DNA of 45,978 nt. Origin: Nitrospirillum amazonense (lineage in GTDB: Bacteria > Pseudomonadota > Alphaproteobacteria > Azospirillales > Azospirillaceae). Position numbers and translations under genes: made by a program. The first letter of the stretch is position 1. Each line of letters starts with the position of its first letter. The stretch covers positions 1-45,978 of the forward strand of contig NZ_VITN01000034.1 in the NCBI RefSeq assembly GCF_007828045.1. Direction: 5' to 3'. The notes beneath the pieces were generated by a model. The model was not told the DNA's origin, made no database searches, and saw only the letters and a list, made by a program, of their open reading frames with translations. This document shows, piece after piece, positions 33,253 to 42,583 of the stretch.

Positions 33253-34632
33253 TTAATCGACATAGACCAGGAACTGTTCATACCGCCCCGCGTCCGCGCG
33301 GGCGACGATGCGTACGCTGCGGCTGGCGTAGTGGGCCTGGTAGATCTCCTCGGTGAAGCCGCCGCGCAGGCGGCGGGTCATGGGCTTCAGGTCCGTCACG
33401 GCGCCCAGCGGGCCCAAGGTCGCGGCATAGTCCGCTAGTGCCGCCGGGCTGAAATAGGCGGCGCCGTTGGCCGTCAGGTGCGCGGCGTCGGCGTGGCCAT
33501 GGGCCAGGCCCTCTAGAAAGGCGCGCGCGGTCGCGGTTTCCTCAGCGCTGGGTTGGGTCGCCAGCGGCAACAGGGCGCCGATCTTCTGGGCGATGCCGGC
33601 CGGGTCGCCGTAGTCGCTGTTGACCAGCACGACGATGGCCATGCCCAGATCCGGCCATACCCGGTTCTCCGCCAGGAAGCCCGAGACCTCGCCACCGTGG
33701 CGCAGCAGGCGGGCGGCACCGTCGCTGGTGACCGTCAGGCCCAGGCCATAGCGCGCGTCCTGGCCGTTGTTCAGGCGCACGCTGGTTTCCATGGCGCGCC
33801 AGCTTTCCGGCTTCAGCAGCTTCCGCCCCATCAGCGCGATGTCCCAGCGGGCCAGATCCCGCGGCGTCAGGGCCAGTTGGGCGGCGCCCACCAGCCAGCC
33901 GGGCGCTTCCTTGGGCGCGGGACGCGGCTGGCCCAGGGCATAGCGGGTGTAGCCGGCGGCGTCATTGGGGCCCAGCGGGCCCTTGTCGATGTCGGCGGCG
34001 TCCAGGCCCAGGGGCTTCAGCACCCGATTGCTGAGGAAGGTGAAGAAAGGTTGGCCCGAGGCCTTTTCCACGATGCGCGCGGCGATGGTGAAGCCGGTGT
34101 TGGAGTACTGCCAGGCCTCGCCCGGCTGGAAATCCAGCGGCACCCGGGCCCAGCGGTCGAAGATGCCATCGGCCGTGATGGGCTTTTCCATCATGGCGGG
34201 GACATAGTCCTGCGGCCAGAAATCGCGGTAGCCCGCCGTATGGCTCAACACCTGGCGGATGGTGATGCGGTCCCCGTCGGTCAGGTTGGGAATGAACTTG
34301 CCCACCGTGTCGTCCAGCGACAGCGCGCCATCCTCCACCAGCAGCATCACCGCGGCGGCGGTGAATTGCTTGGAGACGGAGCCGATGGCGAAGCGCTGCG
34401 CCGGCGTCGCCGCCACCGCCGGCTCCCGCCGCGCCTGGCCGTAGGCGTGAACGTAGGCGATGGTACCGTCGCGCACCACGGCGATGGAGGCACCGGGCGT
34501 ACCGCTGTCCGCCAGCGCCTGTGTCACTGCCGCGTCGATCTTGGCGGTCACGTCGGGGGCGAGGTCCGCGCCGGTGGCGGCGCCGGACAGCAGCAGTCCA
34601 CTCATGAACAGGGTGGCGAGCAAGGTACGCAT
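33253..34632 (-). CDS. Serine beta-lactamase-like hydrolase (class C/esterase family), exported
   Basis: A 459-residue protein with a signal peptide (LLATLFMSGLLLSGAATGA). Active-site motifs of the penicillin-binding-protein/AmpC/esterase VIII superfamily are present: S85-V-S-K88, Y176-S-N178 and H312-G-G. HGG instead of KTG suggests an esterase or D-aminopeptidase-like enzyme rather than a true beta-lactamase. The last ~100 residues after ATQPSAEE form an extra C-terminal domain seen in such hydrolases. ATG 34632 follows GGGAAG; ATG 34665 has AGG too close to the start. It appears monocistronic. The physiological substrate is unknown. Confidence 0.85.
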   Translation of the reverse strand: MRTLLATLFMSGLLLSGAATGADLAPDVTAKIDAAVTQALADSGTPGASIAVVRDGTIAYVHAYGQARREPAVAATPAQRFAIGSVSKQFTAAAVMLLVEDGALSLDDTVGKFIPNLTDGDRITIRQVLSHTAGYRDFWPQDYVPAMMEKPITADGIFDRWARVPLDFQPGEAWQYSNTGFTIAARIVEKASGQPFFTFLSNRVLKPLGLDAADIDKGPLGPNDAAGYTRYALGQPRPAPKEAPGWLVGAAQLALTPRDLARWDIALMGRKLLKPESWRAMETSVRLNNGQDARYGLGLTVTSDGAARLLRHGGEVSGFLAENRVWPDLGMAIVVLVNSDYGDPAGIAQKIGALLPLATQPSAEETATARAFLEGLAHGHADAAHLTANGAAYFSPAALADYAATLGPLGAVTDLKPMTRRLRGGFTEEIYQAHYASRSVRIVARADAGRYEQFLVYVD

Positions 34633-34752
34633 GAGCTTCCCGGGGTGCGCTGAAGGGACGGTCATCCTGTCACCCCGTCCCGCTTTAGGAAACGGGGCTT
34701 AGTAACGCGCCCATGCGCCCGCCGCGCCAAGGACCGTCACCTCCAGCGCAAG

Positions 34753-34793
34753 AAAAAGGGGACGGCCCTCCGCTCCTTGGGAAGGACCGCCCC
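34753..34793 (-). terminator. Rho-independent terminator of the catalase gene
   Basis: On the minus strand GGGGCGG pairs with CCG-T-CCCC (one bulged T), and an inner TCCTT-ccc-AAGGA hairpin lies in the loop; TTTTT (34757-34753) follows. It begins about 28 bases after the catalase stop codon. Confidence 0.8.
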
Positions 34794-34820
34794 TCGACCG
34801 CCGCCGCCCCTGTCGCGGGA

Positions 34821-36284
34821 TCAGCGCGCGGTGGCCACCGCCAGGGCGCGCAGGGCCAGGGCCACACCCTCGCCATAGGCCGGGTCGGCCTTGGTGCAGT
34901 GGGCGATGTGGCGCTCCTGAATCGCCGCCTCCGCCCCGCTCAAGGACCGGGCGGTGTTCTCGAACAGCAGCTTCTGTTGCGCCGGGCTCATCTTGCGGAA
35001 CAGGATGCCCGGCTGCTCCCAGTGGTCGTCGTCCACGCGATGGTCCCAGTGGGTGGCCGTCCCTTCCAGCGGCAGGGGCGGTTCGGCGAAGTCGGGGTGG
35101 TCCGCCCATTCGCCATAGCTGTTGGGGTAATAGTGCAGCGTGCCGCCCTGGTTGCCATCGGTGCGCATGGCGCCGTCGCGGTGATAGCTGTGGAACGGGC
35201 ATTTGGGCGCGTTCACCGGGATGTGGTTGAAGTTCACCCCCAGGCGATAGCGCTGCGCGTCGCCGTAGGAGAACAGCCGGGCCTGCAGCATCTTGTCGGG
35301 AGAAAAGCCGATGCCGGGCACGATGTTGGCGGGGGAGAAGGCCACCTGTTCCACCTCGGCGAAAACGTTGTCCGGGTTGCGGTTCAGCTCCATCACCCCG
35401 ACCTCGATCAGGGGGAAGTCCGCCTTGGGCCAGGTCTTGGTCAGGTCGAAGGGGTTGTGCTTGTGCGCCTTGGCCTGGGCCTCGGTCATGACCTGGATGG
35501 ACAGGGTCCAGCGCGGGAAATCGCCGGCCTCGATGGCGCCGAACAGGTCGCGCTGGTGGCTTTCGCGGTCCTTGCCGATGACGGCCTCGGACTCGCCGTC
35601 CGTCAGGTTCTCTATGCCTTGCTGGCAGGTGAAGTGGAACTTCACCCAGTGCCGCTCATTGGCGGCGTTGATCAGGCTGAAGGTGTGGCTGCCGAAGCCG
35701 TGCATATGGCGATAGCTGCGGGGGATGCCGCGCTCGCTCATGACGATGGTGACCTGGTGCAGCGCCTCGGGCAGCAGGGTCCAGAAGTCCCAATTGTTGT
35801 TGGCGCTGCGCATGCCGGTGCGCGGGTCCCGCTTCACGGCGTGGTTCAGGTCGGGGAAGCGCAGCGGGTCGCGGAAAAAGAACACGGGCGTGTTGTTGCC
35901 CACGATGTCCCAGTTGCCTTCCTCGGTATAGAACTTCACGGCGAAGCCGCGGATGTCGCGCTCCGCGTCCGCGGCGCCGCGCTCGCCGGCCACGGTGGAG
36001 AAGCGGACGAACAGGGGCGTCTGCTTTCCCACCTCGGAAAAGATTTTGGCCTTGGTGTAGCGGCTGACGTCCTGCGTGACGGTGAAGGTGCCGTGGGCGC
36101 CGCTGCCCTTGGCATGCATGCGCCGCTCGGGGATCACCTCGCGATCGAAATGGGCCAGCTTTTCGATCAGCCAGATGTCCTGCAGCAGGGCGGGGCCCCG
36201 CGGTCCGGCGGTCTGGATGTTCACATTGTCCACCACCGGCGCGCCGGTGGCGTGGGTCACGTGGGGTTTCGTCGTGTCGGACAT
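34821..36284 (-). CDS. katA: Haem catalase (clade 3, small subunit)
   Basis: A 487-residue catalase, the length of small-subunit clade 3 enzymes (no C-terminal flavodoxin-like domain). The catalytic His57 lies in [14 protein letters not shown], the conserved Asn is in [11 protein letters not shown], and the proximal haem ligand Tyr340 in [19 protein letters not shown]-binding residues around [13 protein letters not shown] are present. It breaks hydrogen peroxide into water and oxygen in the cytosol. ATG 36284 is chosen since the protein then begins [14 protein letters not shown], the usual start; the frame extends to 36383. It has its own terminator, and no OxyR gene is adjacent. Confidence 0.95.
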   Translation of the reverse strand: MSDTTKPHVTHATGAPVVDNVNIQTAGPRGPALLQDIWLIEKLAHFDREVIPERRMHAKGSGAHGTFTVTQDVSRYTKAKIFSEVGKQTPLFVRFSTVAGERGAADAERDIRGFAVKFYTEEGNWDIVGNNTPVFFFRDPLRFPDLNHAVKRDPRTGMRSANNNWDFWTLLPEALHQVTIVMSERGIPRSYRHMHGFGSHTFSLINAANERHWVKFHFTCQQGIENLTDGESEAVIGKDRESHQRDLFGAIEAGDFPRWTLSIQVMTEAQAKAHKHNPFDLTKTWPKADFPLIEVGVMELNRNPDNVFAEVEQVAFSPANIVPGIGFSPDKMLQARLFSYGDAQRYRLGVNFNHIPVNAPKCPFHSYHRDGAMRTDGNQGGTLHYYPNSYGEWADHPDFAEPPLPLEGTATHWDHRVDDDHWEQPGILFRKMSPAQQKLLFENTARSLSGAEAAIQERHIAHCTKADPAYGEGVALALRALAVATAR

Positions 36285-36479
36285 GGGATGCGGGCTCCAT
36301 GGAGGCGTGGGCAAGGCCCCGGGTTTGGCCACCGGCGCGTACACGCCGGATTTGGCAGCGAAGGGCGGGACGGTTTCATTCACAACCCACCCCGCCCTTG
36401 TTGCGCGCGGTGCATCACCGGACGCCGGCCTGGCTCGTCCTCGGTCTCCCCCATGGCGGCACGACGCTTGCCGCCGGCA

Positions 36480-37223
36480 TCACGCGGTGTAGCCGCCGTC
36501 GATGGTCAGGCAGGCGCCGGTGATGAAGCCCGCCTCCGCCCCCGCCAGATAGGCCACCAGGCTGGCGATCTCGCTGTCCTGGCCCAGGCGGCCGATGGGC
36601 ATCAGCGTCATCAGGCGGGTCAGCACGGCCGGGTCGGTGGGCACCATGTCGGTGGCGGTGGGGCCCGGCTGGATGGCGTTCACGGTGATGCCCCGGGGCG
36701 CCAAGTCGATGGCCATGCCCCGCGTCATCGCCGCCACCGCCCCCTTGGTCATGCTGTAGACCGAGGCGCCGGGAAAGGCGGTGCGGGTGGCCGCCACGCT
36801 GCCGGTGGTGATAACGCGGCCACCTTTGCCCATGTGGGGCAGGGCCGCCTGCACCGCCGCGAAGGCGGCGCGGACGTTGACCGCCACCATGCGATCGAAG
36901 GTTTCCAGCGGGTAGTCGTCCACCAGGCCATGGGTCAGCAGGCCGGCGTTGTTGACCAGGATGTCCAGCCGGCCATGCAACTGCGCCACCTCATCCACCG
37001 CCTGGCGCAGGGCGACCACGTCGGCGCTGTCGGCGCGGATGGCCAGGGCCCGGCCGCCCGCCGCCTTGATCTCATCCACCAGGGCCGCGGCCGGCGCCTC
37101 GGACGAGGCGTAGGTGAAGGCCACGGTGGCGCCGTCATGGGCCAGGCGGCGGACGATGGCGGCACCGATGCCGCGAGAGCCGCCGGTGACCAGGGCGACC
37201 TTGCCGCCGAAGGGAAGGGTCAT
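36480..37223 (-). CDS. SDR-family oxidoreductase regulated by the adjacent TetR gene
   Basis: A 247-residue classical short-chain dehydrogenase. The NAD(P)-binding motif is TGGSRGIG (residues 13-20), the NNAG motif is in ILVNNAG, and the catalytic Ser (TTGSVAA), Tyr156 and Lys160 (YSMTK) are present. ITVNAIQPGPTATDM is a common SDR strand. A Thr/Tyr-Ala-Ser after the first strand (FTYASSEAP) suggests NADPH preference. Many TetR-linked SDRs act on carbonyl stress or quinone substrates; the actual substrate is unknown. It starts 93 bases after the TetR gene on the same strand, with an inverted repeat between them. Confidence 0.9.
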   Translation of the reverse strand: MTLPFGGKVALVTGGSRGIGAAIVRRLAHDGATVAFTYASSEAPAAALVDEIKAAGGRALAIRADSADVVALRQAVDEVAQLHGRLDILVNNAGLLTHGLVDDYPLETFDRMVAVNVRAAFAAVQAALPHMGKGGRVITTGSVAATRTAFPGASVYSMTKGAVAAMTRGMAIDLAPRGITVNAIQPGPTATDMVPTDPAVLTRLMTLMPIGRLGQDSEIASLVAYLAGAEAGFITGACLTIDGGYTA

Positions 37224-37240
37224 GATGTCATCTCCAATTC

Positions 37241-37254
37241 GTTACAGATGTAAC
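37241..37254. promoter_or_regulatory. Inverted repeat between TetR and SDR genes
   Basis: GTTACA-GA-TGTAAC is a perfect 6-bp inverted repeat, 18 bases upstream of the SDR start codon at 37223. Its size and place suit a TetR operator covering the SDR promoter. Its TACAGATGTA core does not recur before the TetR gene, where CAGA-CTGA-TCTG (37914-37925) might be a variant. Confidence 0.5.
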
Positions 37255-37316
37255 AGTCTAAAATCAGGGTGGATGCGCTTCTTGGGGGCCTTATGGCGCT
37301 TAAGGAGGATAAGGGG

Positions 37317-37895
37317 TCACTTCAGGCTCTTCAGCGCCAGGCGGGCCACGCCCCGCAGCGTGTCGGCGCCGGCGCCCGCCCGGGCCGACACCTTCAGCCC
37401 GGCCAGGGTGGCGCCCAGGAAGGCGGCGGCCGTGGGCACGTCCACGTCCGTCGCCATTTCGCCCGCCGCCCGGGCGGCGATCAGCTGGGTTTCCAGGGCG
37501 TGGGCCAGGGTGTGGGCCGAGGCGTCGCCGATGGCCGCGACCTCCGCGTCCGCCCGGCCGAACTCGCACACGGCGCTGATGCCCAGGCAACTGGGATGGC
37601 TGGACGCCACCGCCTTGGCGATGAAGGCCATGAAGGCGTATTCCACCCCCGTCAGCGGTGTGGGCGCCGCCGTCATGGCGCGGACGAAATCGGTCACGTT
37701 CTCCTCGTTGTAGCGGCGCAGGGCCGCGAGATAGAGCTGCCGCTTGTCGCCGAAGGTGTCGTACAGGCTCTGCCGGCTGATCTTCATGGCGCGCAGCAAC
37801 GCCTCGGTCGAGGTGCCCTCGAAGCCGTGCTGGGAGAAAAGGGCGATGGCGGCGGCCAGCGCCACCGCGCCGTCGAATTCCTTGGGTCTGGCCAT
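37317..37895 (-). CDS. TetR/AcrR-family repressor
   Basis: A 192-residue regulator. The N-terminal helix-turn-helix (residues 8-50) reads ALAAAIALFSQHGFEGTSTEALLRAMKISRQSLYDTFGDKRQLY, a textbook TetR domain; the all-helical C-terminal part would bind a small effector. ATG 37895 starts MARPKEFD, a common TetR start. The SDR gene follows on the same strand and a LysR gene lies divergently. It probably represses the SDR gene and perhaps itself. Confidence 0.92.
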   Translation of the reverse strand: MARPKEFDGAVALAAAIALFSQHGFEGTSTEALLRAMKISRQSLYDTFGDKRQLYLAALRRYNEENVTDFVRAMTAAPTPLTGVEYAFMAFIAKAVASSHPSCLGISAVCEFGRADAEVAAIGDASAHTLAHALETQLIAARAAGEMATDVDVPTAAAFLGATLAGLKVSARAGAGADTLRGVARLALKSLK

Positions 37896-38218
37896 GATCC
37901 CCAGATAGAGATTTCAGACTGATCTGTCCAGAATTAATCGACAAAAGCCGCACGATTCTTCTAAACCCCTGGATGTGAAGCGATATTGGCCGCCGCGAAA
38001 AGTGCCGCCATTCAACATTTAACAAGGCTTAACGCCAAATCGGTGCAGGTCCGGACAATAGTGGTGCGGTTGGCGCACATACACTGCAAGGCGAATGGGG
38101 GCTGAGCCGCCGCTTGGTTGGGGTCCATCGTGGACCTCTGGCGTCCCCCTTGTGATCACCAGAGCCGGGCCCCGTGGTTTGCCGACCGCCGGCCCGGAAC
38201 AGAGATGAGGGACGCGAG
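37896..38218. other. Divergent intergenic region between TetR and LysR genes
   Basis: A 323-base gap between divergent regulators. Bases 37925-38045 are AT-richer and should hold both promoters. GTGCG-N5-CGCAC (38064-38078), a T-N11-A type dyad, lies 141 bases upstream of the LysR gene start and resembles the autoregulatory sites of LysR proteins. No coding sequence with a ribosome-binding site is seen. Confidence 0.45.
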
Positions 38219-39211
38219 ATGTCAGACGTTGCGATGAAGTACTTCTACGCCACCGCCATCCATGGATCGATGCGGGCGGCCAGCCAGAAGATGAACGTGG
38301 CGGTGTCCTCCGTCAGCCGGCAGATCGCCCAGCTGGAGGCGGCCATGGGCATGCCCTTGCTGGAGACTGGCCGCCGGTCGGTCAAGCTGACCACCGCCGG
38401 ACAAATGGTGTTCGACTACTATCAGGCGCAGATGGCCGACCGTGAGGCCTTCACCGCCCGGCTGGAGGCGTTGCGCGGCATGCGCATGGGCACGGTGGAA
38501 CTGGCGGTGGGCGAGGGCTGCACCGTCCAGGCGGTCCAGGGCGTGTTGGAGACCTTCCAAAGCCGCTACCCCGGTGTCGAACTGGCGCTGCACACCGTCT
38601 CCACCGCCGAACTGGTGCGCATGGTGGTGGATGATGAGGTGCACATCGCCATCGGCGCTCAAGTACCCAGCGATCCCAAGGTGCGCGTCCGCACCTCCGC
38701 CCGCCAGCCGCTGATGGTGGTCAGCCGCCCCGACCATGCCGTGGCCAAGCGCGGGGCGGTGACCCTGCAGGACCTGTCCGCCCACGATCTTTGCCTGTCG
38801 CCGCGCGACACCCGCATCCGGCAGCTGCTGTTGGCGGCGGAGATGCGCCACCAGGTCTGGTTGCGCGCCACCATCACCACCAATTCCGTCCACACCATGC
38901 GCGAAATGGCGCTCAGCGGCCGCGCCGCCACCATTCTGCCGCGCACCGCCGTCCTGGCCGATCTTGAGGACGGGTGCCTGGTCGCCACGCCGCTGTGCGA
39001 CATCGACACCGACACCACGACCGTCGATTTGGTGACCCGCCTGGGACGCCAACTGCCCCACGCCGCCACGCTGGCCCTGTCGCTGCTGGAACAGCAGGTG
39101 CACCGCTGGGGCCAGGGCGGCGGCTATCAGGCGGGCGCCCCCGCCGCCGCGCCGATGGCGGCCGTCCACGGCCGGGCCGAGCGCCGCGTGGGATTGGAGG
39201 CTGTCGCCTGA
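38219..39211 (+). CDS. LysR-family transcriptional regulator
   Basis: A 330-residue regulator. The winged helix-turn-helix (residues 5-62) reads YFYATAIHGSMRAASQKMNVAVSSVSRQIAQLEAAMG, followed by the linker helix and substrate-binding domain (VELAVGEG, PGVELALHTVSTAELVRMVVDDEVHIAIG). Its N-terminus begins directly with the first helix without the usual RHL segment, as in a subset that includes CysB-like forms. ATG 38219 follows GAGGGACGCGAG. The C-terminal ~40 residues are Ala/Arg/Gly-rich and probably unstructured. The target genes are not evident: folB downstream is convergent, and the TetR gene is divergent. Confidence 0.9.
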   Translation: MSDVAMKYFYATAIHGSMRAASQKMNVAVSSVSRQIAQLEAAMGMPLLETGRRSVKLTTAGQMVFDYYQAQMADREAFTARLEALRGMRMGTVELAVGEGCTVQAVQGVLETFQSRYPGVELALHTVSTAELVRMVVDDEVHIAIGAQVPSDPKVRVRTSARQPLMVVSRPDHAVAKRGAVTLQDLSAHDLCLSPRDTRIRQLLLAAEMRHQVWLRATITTNSVHTMREMALSGRAATILPRTAVLADLEDGCLVATPLCDIDTDTTTVDLVTRLGRQLPHAATLALSLLEQQVHRWGQGGGYQAGAPAAAPMAAVHGRAERRVGLEAVA

Positions 39212-39294
39212 GCCTGCCGCGCCGCCGGGATCACGGAAAGGGGCGGGGCCGCCGGGGTCCCGCCCGGTCCGCGTCCGGCGGGCGCTTGGGGGAG

Positions 39295-39660
39295 TTATCC
39301 CCGTCGCCGGCTGATGCGCACCGACACGCCGTCGATGATGGCGGGAACGGGGGCGGACGGCTTGTCCACCTGCACCGTGATGGTGTCGATGCGGGGGAAC
39401 TCGTCCAGCAGGGTGCCGGCCACCGCCTCCGCCACCGCCTCGATGGTCATGAAGCGCCGGGCGGTCGCCACCCGTGTGGTGGCCGCCGTCAGCTTGGCAT
39501 AACACACGCTCAGATCCCAATCGTCGGCCTTGCCCGCCACCGACAGATCCAGCGTGCAGTCCAGCGAGATGTAGAAGCGCTGGCCCAGCTTGGCCTCTTC
39601 CGCCGTCAGGCCGTGATGGGCGTAGATGGCGATGCGGTGGACCAGGATGTGATCGGTCAT
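39295..39660 (-). CDS. folB: Dihydroneopterin aldolase
   Basis: A 121-residue enzyme of folate biosynthesis that cleaves 7,8-dihydroneopterin to 6-hydroxymethyl-dihydropterin and glycolaldehyde. Family motifs are IAIYAHHGLTAEEAKLGQRFYISLDCTLD (catalytic and substrate residues near the start), VCYAKL, IEAVAEAVAGTLL and ITVQVDKPSAPVP; the Lys in VDKPSAP is the usual active-site Lys. ATG 39660 is chosen as MTDHILVHRIAIYAHHG is the normal start; the frame extends to 39708. No other fol gene is adjacent, so it stands apart from its pathway. Confidence 0.92.
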   Translation of the reverse strand: MTDHILVHRIAIYAHHGLTAEEAKLGQRFYISLDCTLDLSVAGKADDWDLSVCYAKLTAATTRVATARRFMTIEAVAEAVAGTLLDEFPRIDTITVQVDKPSAPVPAIIDGVSVRISRRRG

Positions 39661-39895
39661 GGGGTGGTTTCCTCTCAAGGCCGGGGTCAACGCCACTGGG
39701 CCCGGCACAGGCTGCCCTTTCCCCGGTGCGCTGTCACGGCCGTTCCGTCACGCCTTGTCCTGCCCGCGCTGTGGCATAAATGTGGGCATGTGATTTGGCC
39801 GTTGCGCCGGGGGAGGGCGCCGTCGCAGGGTGGCGCCCTTCATCCTCATGGCCATCCTCCAGCGGGTTCTCCCCGTAAAACCGGATCGTACGCTG

Positions 39896-41002
39896 ATGCC
39901 TGCCGCCCCCGTCGGGACTCTCGCCGCCCACCGCCAGCGTTTGCGCCTGGATTGCCCCGTCGTCTTCCCCGGCTTCCGCACCTTGACCCCGGCGGAGGAG
40001 TTCCGGGCCGTGGCCGACTGGTGCGACGCCAACGGCGTTACCCATGACCAGTACGGCCAGGGCGACCTGCTGACCGCGTTCGAGGGCACGGTGGCGGGCC
40101 TGCTGGGCAAGGAGGCGGCGGCCTTCATGCCCAGCGGCGTGATGGCCCAGCTGATCGCCATGCGGCTGTGGACCGAGGTCAGCGGCGTGCCCCGCTTCGG
40201 CATGCCCCACACCTCCCACCTCGCCCTGCACGAGGAGGAGGCCTACCAGGCCCTGTTCAATTTCCACGGCGTGCCGGTGGGCGACCGCCGCCGGCCCACC
40301 CTGGCCCGCGACCTGGCGGCCGTGTCCCAGCCGCTGGCCTGCCTGCTGGTGGAATTGCCCCTGCGCGAGATCGGCGGGCAGGTGCCGGATTGGGATGAGT
40401 TGCAGGCCTTGAAGGAGTTGGCGCGGTCGCGCCAGCTGCCGCTGCACATGGACGGCGCCCGTCTGTGGGAAAGCCGCGCCTATTACGGCCGCAGCTATGC
40501 CGAGATCGCCGCCGGCTTCGCCTCCGTCTACGTCTCGGTCTACAAGGGCATCGGCGGCGTCGCCGGCGCGGTGCTGGCGGGTGATGCCGATTTCATCGCC
40601 AACGCCCGGCTGTGGCAACGGCGCCTGGGCGGCACCCTGGTCCGGCAGAGCCCCATGGTGGCCACCGCCGCGATGCGATTCGAGACGCGGCTGGCCCAGA
40701 TGGATGCCTGCTACCGCCGCACCCTGGATCTGGCGGCGGGCCTGGCCGGCATTCCCGGCATTCGCCTGAACCCCGCCGTGCCGCAGACCAACATGCTGCA
40801 CATCTTCTTCGACCGCCCCGCGGAGATGGTGGCGGAGACGCGGGACGCCATCGCCGGTGGCGACGGCCGCTGGGTGGCGGGGGAAATCCGCCCCACCGAC
40901 GTACCGGGCTGGAGCGTGACGGAGCTGTATGTCGGCGATACCCTGCTGGGCCTGGACAACGCCCAGGTGCTGCCCTACTTCGCACGGCTGGCCGGCGTTT
41001 GA
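39896..41002 (+). CDS. PLP-dependent threonine aldolase / beta-eliminating lyase family protein
   Basis: A 368-residue fold-type I PLP enzyme. The Schiff-base Lys is K217 in VSVYKGIGGVAG; the Asp that binds the pyridine ring is in LPLHMDGARLWES. HLALHEEEAYQALF resembles the substrate-side His region of L-threonine aldolases, but the chain is more divergent than GlyA/LtaE-type enzymes, so other beta-hydroxy amino acids could be substrates. The start is uncertain: ATG 39896 precedes the conserved part, with ATG 39848 and GTG 39830 as alternatives, and no strong ribosome-binding site supports any. It is probably a single-gene unit. Confidence 0.83.
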   Translation: MPAAPVGTLAAHRQRLRLDCPVVFPGFRTLTPAEEFRAVADWCDANGVTHDQYGQGDLLTAFEGTVAGLLGKEAAAFMPSGVMAQLIAMRLWTEVSGVPRFGMPHTSHLALHEEEAYQALFNFHGVPVGDRRRPTLARDLAAVSQPLACLLVELPLREIGGQVPDWDELQALKELARSRQLPLHMDGARLWESRAYYGRSYAEIAAGFASVYVSVYKGIGGVAGAVLAGDADFIANARLWQRRLGGTLVRQSPMVATAAMRFETRLAQMDACYRRTLDLAAGLAGIPGIRLNPAVPQTNMLHIFFDRPAEMVAETRDAIAGGDGRWVAGEIRPTDVPGWSVTELYVGDTLLGLDNAQVLPYFARLAGV

Positions 41003-41173
41003 CGGACGGCGCCAAGCGGGTCGTCGCTGTCTTGTTCGCACGCGTGGCGAAAGCCAGGGTCGCTCCCCTCGCGACGCGCCTTGGCGACGTGATCGCGGCA
41101 CGCAAGGCGTTGAGCGTTGCCGGGCGATAATTGAAGCTGCGTGGCAATCGAAAGGCGCCCCACGCGGGAGCCT

Positions 41174-41503
41174 TCATGGACGCTCCGACCCATTTCCGCC
41201 GTGGAAGCGGCCGAAATGCCGTGCCGAAAACAGCGCGATCAGGAAGGCGCCCGCCCCCAGGGCGAGGATGTCTGTCGTATCCTTCAACCCGAAATCACCC
41301 ACGCGACAGACCAGCACATAGGCGACGGCCAGGTTGAAGAACCCCCAGAGCACGTTGATGGTCGACGACGAGAGCCCTTGACCGGGCGGCTTGGCGAACG
41401 GGCTCTGAAACGGCCTGCCCATCATGCCGCTGACGGCATGGGGGATGGCGTTCGCCAGGAAGGCGCCGCCGAAGACATAGGATGCGAGCGCAAGCCCCGG
41501 CAT
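41174..41503 (-). CDS. Small integral membrane protein of unknown function
   Basis: A 109-residue protein with three likely membrane helices (LALASYVFGGAFLANAIPHAVSG, INVLWGFFNLAVAYVLVC, ILALGAGAFLIALFSA). I recognise no family with certainty. It starts one base after the stop of the isochorismatase-like gene, so it is in the same operon as that gene and the MarR regulator. Its role may be related to whatever small molecule the operon responds to. Confidence 0.72.
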   Translation of the reverse strand: MPGLALASYVFGGAFLANAIPHAVSGMMGRPFQSPFAKPPGQGLSSSTINVLWGFFNLAVAYVLVCRVGDFGLKDTTDILALGAGAFLIALFSARHFGRFHGGNGSERP

Positions 41504-41504
41504 T

Positions 41505-42068
41505 TCAGGAGCCCCTTGCCGGCAGAAGATCGATGATCTCCCGGCTGGTGCCGGTCTCGCCGAGCCGCGGGAAGATGTTCTTGACGCTGTACTCGTGCGC
41601 CTCGGGACGTATGTCGGTCATGGCGTCGAGCGCGAGGGTGACGTTGAAGCCCGCCTCGTAGGCTTGACGCGCCGTCGCCTCGACGCCGGTCCCGGTCGCC
41701 ACGCCCGCGACCACCACCTGGGTGACGCCCCGCGCTTTCAATTGCGCTTCGAGATCGGTGGTCGCGAAGGCGCCCCAGCTTCGCTTCGTCGCGACGATAT
41801 CGGCCGCTTGCTGGTTCAGCTCCGGGATGAGATCGGTCCATCCGTCCGGACGGGCTCCTGTTTGACGCGGCTGCTCCGTTCGGCCCGGCGCCCCGCCGGC
41901 GACGTTGACGAGCACGACCGGCAGGCCGCGCTCACGGAAGGCGTCGGCCAGCGTCCGCGCCCGTTCGATGACGTCATCGATGGGGCGGATGAGAGGGAGG
42001 CCGACAATGCCCTTCTGAAGATCGACGATGATCAGGGCGGTGTTGGGGTCGAGCGTCGTCAGCGCCAT
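41505..42068 (-). CDS. Isochorismatase-like hydrolase
   Basis: A 187-residue cytosolic protein with the isochorismatase Rossmann-like fold. D16 (ALIIVDLQKG) and K95 (ATKRSWGAF) are the usual catalytic residues. The nucleophilic Cys of nicotinamidases is replaced by Gly128 (GVATGTGVEATARQAY), the state found in true isochorismatases such as EntB and PhzD. So cleavage of a vinyl ether substrate, or a non-hydrolase role, is more likely than amidase activity. ATG 42068 begins a normal N-terminus. The gene lies 57 bases after the MarR gene and one base before the membrane-protein gene. Confidence 0.88.
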   Translation of the reverse strand: MALTTLDPNTALIIVDLQKGIVGLPLIRPIDDVIERARTLADAFRERGLPVVLVNVAGGAPGRTEQPRQTGARPDGWTDLIPELNQQAADIVATKRSWGAFATTDLEAQLKARGVTQVVVAGVATGTGVEATARQAYEAGFNVTLALDAMTDIRPEAHEYSVKNIFPRLGETGTSREIIDLLPARGS

Positions 42069-42125
42069 GGAGATGTCCTCTTGAAGGTCGCGATGCGGTT
42101 GGCAGCTGTCGGCCGCGGAACTCTT

Positions 42126-42578
42126 TCAGTCGTCGACGAGCCGCTTCAGTAGATCGACAGCCCTTGCGACCTCGTCCTGCTCTTGCGGGGAAAGCCGCGC
42201 CTGGAGCGTGCGTGTCAGCCAATCCTGGCGCGCGGCGCGGCCTTCCTCGACCGACTTCCGAAGGGCCTCCGTGAGCGAGAAAAGGGTCTGCCTTCCGTCC
42301 GCCGGGTCCGGCGCGCCGCTCACGAGGCCAGCGGCTTCCAGCGCGCCCAGCACCGGCGCCATCGATTGCGGCCGCATCCCTTCGGCGCGGGCGAGGCTTG
42401 ACGCCGTGGCGGGGCCATCCTTCTCCAAGCGAAGCAGAACCGACACCTGAGAGGGCGTGAGGTCCCCGACATGCGCTTGATCGCGCAAGCGTCGTTTCAG
42501 CTTTCCCATCAGGGCGCGGAGATCCTGCGCCAGGAGCGATGTACGCATAGGCCCCTGATCATTTGGCGTGGCATTCAT
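42126..42578 (-). CDS. MarR-family regulator
   Basis: A 150-residue winged-helix regulator: LTPSQVSVLLRLEKDGPATASSLARAEGMRPQSMAPVLGALEAAGLVSGAPDPADGRQTLFSLTE is the complete MarR DNA-binding region with the wing (DPADGRQ). ATG 42578 is used; ATG 42548 (MRTSLL) is another in-frame candidate. It precedes the isochorismatase-like and membrane-protein genes and probably represses them until an effector binds. Confidence 0.9.
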   Translation of the reverse strand: MNATPNDQGPMRTSLLAQDLRALMGKLKRRLRDQAHVGDLTPSQVSVLLRLEKDGPATASSLARAEGMRPQSMAPVLGALEAAGLVSGAPDPADGRQTLFSLTEALRKSVEEGRAARQDWLTRTLQARLSPQEQDEVARAVDLLKRLVDD

Positions 42579-42583
42579 GTTGT

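Noticed and set aside
34713-37253. An 846-codon plus-strand frame over catalase and SDR genes
   Set aside because: Spans two clear minus-strand genes and resembles no protein; a typical GC-driven mirror frame.
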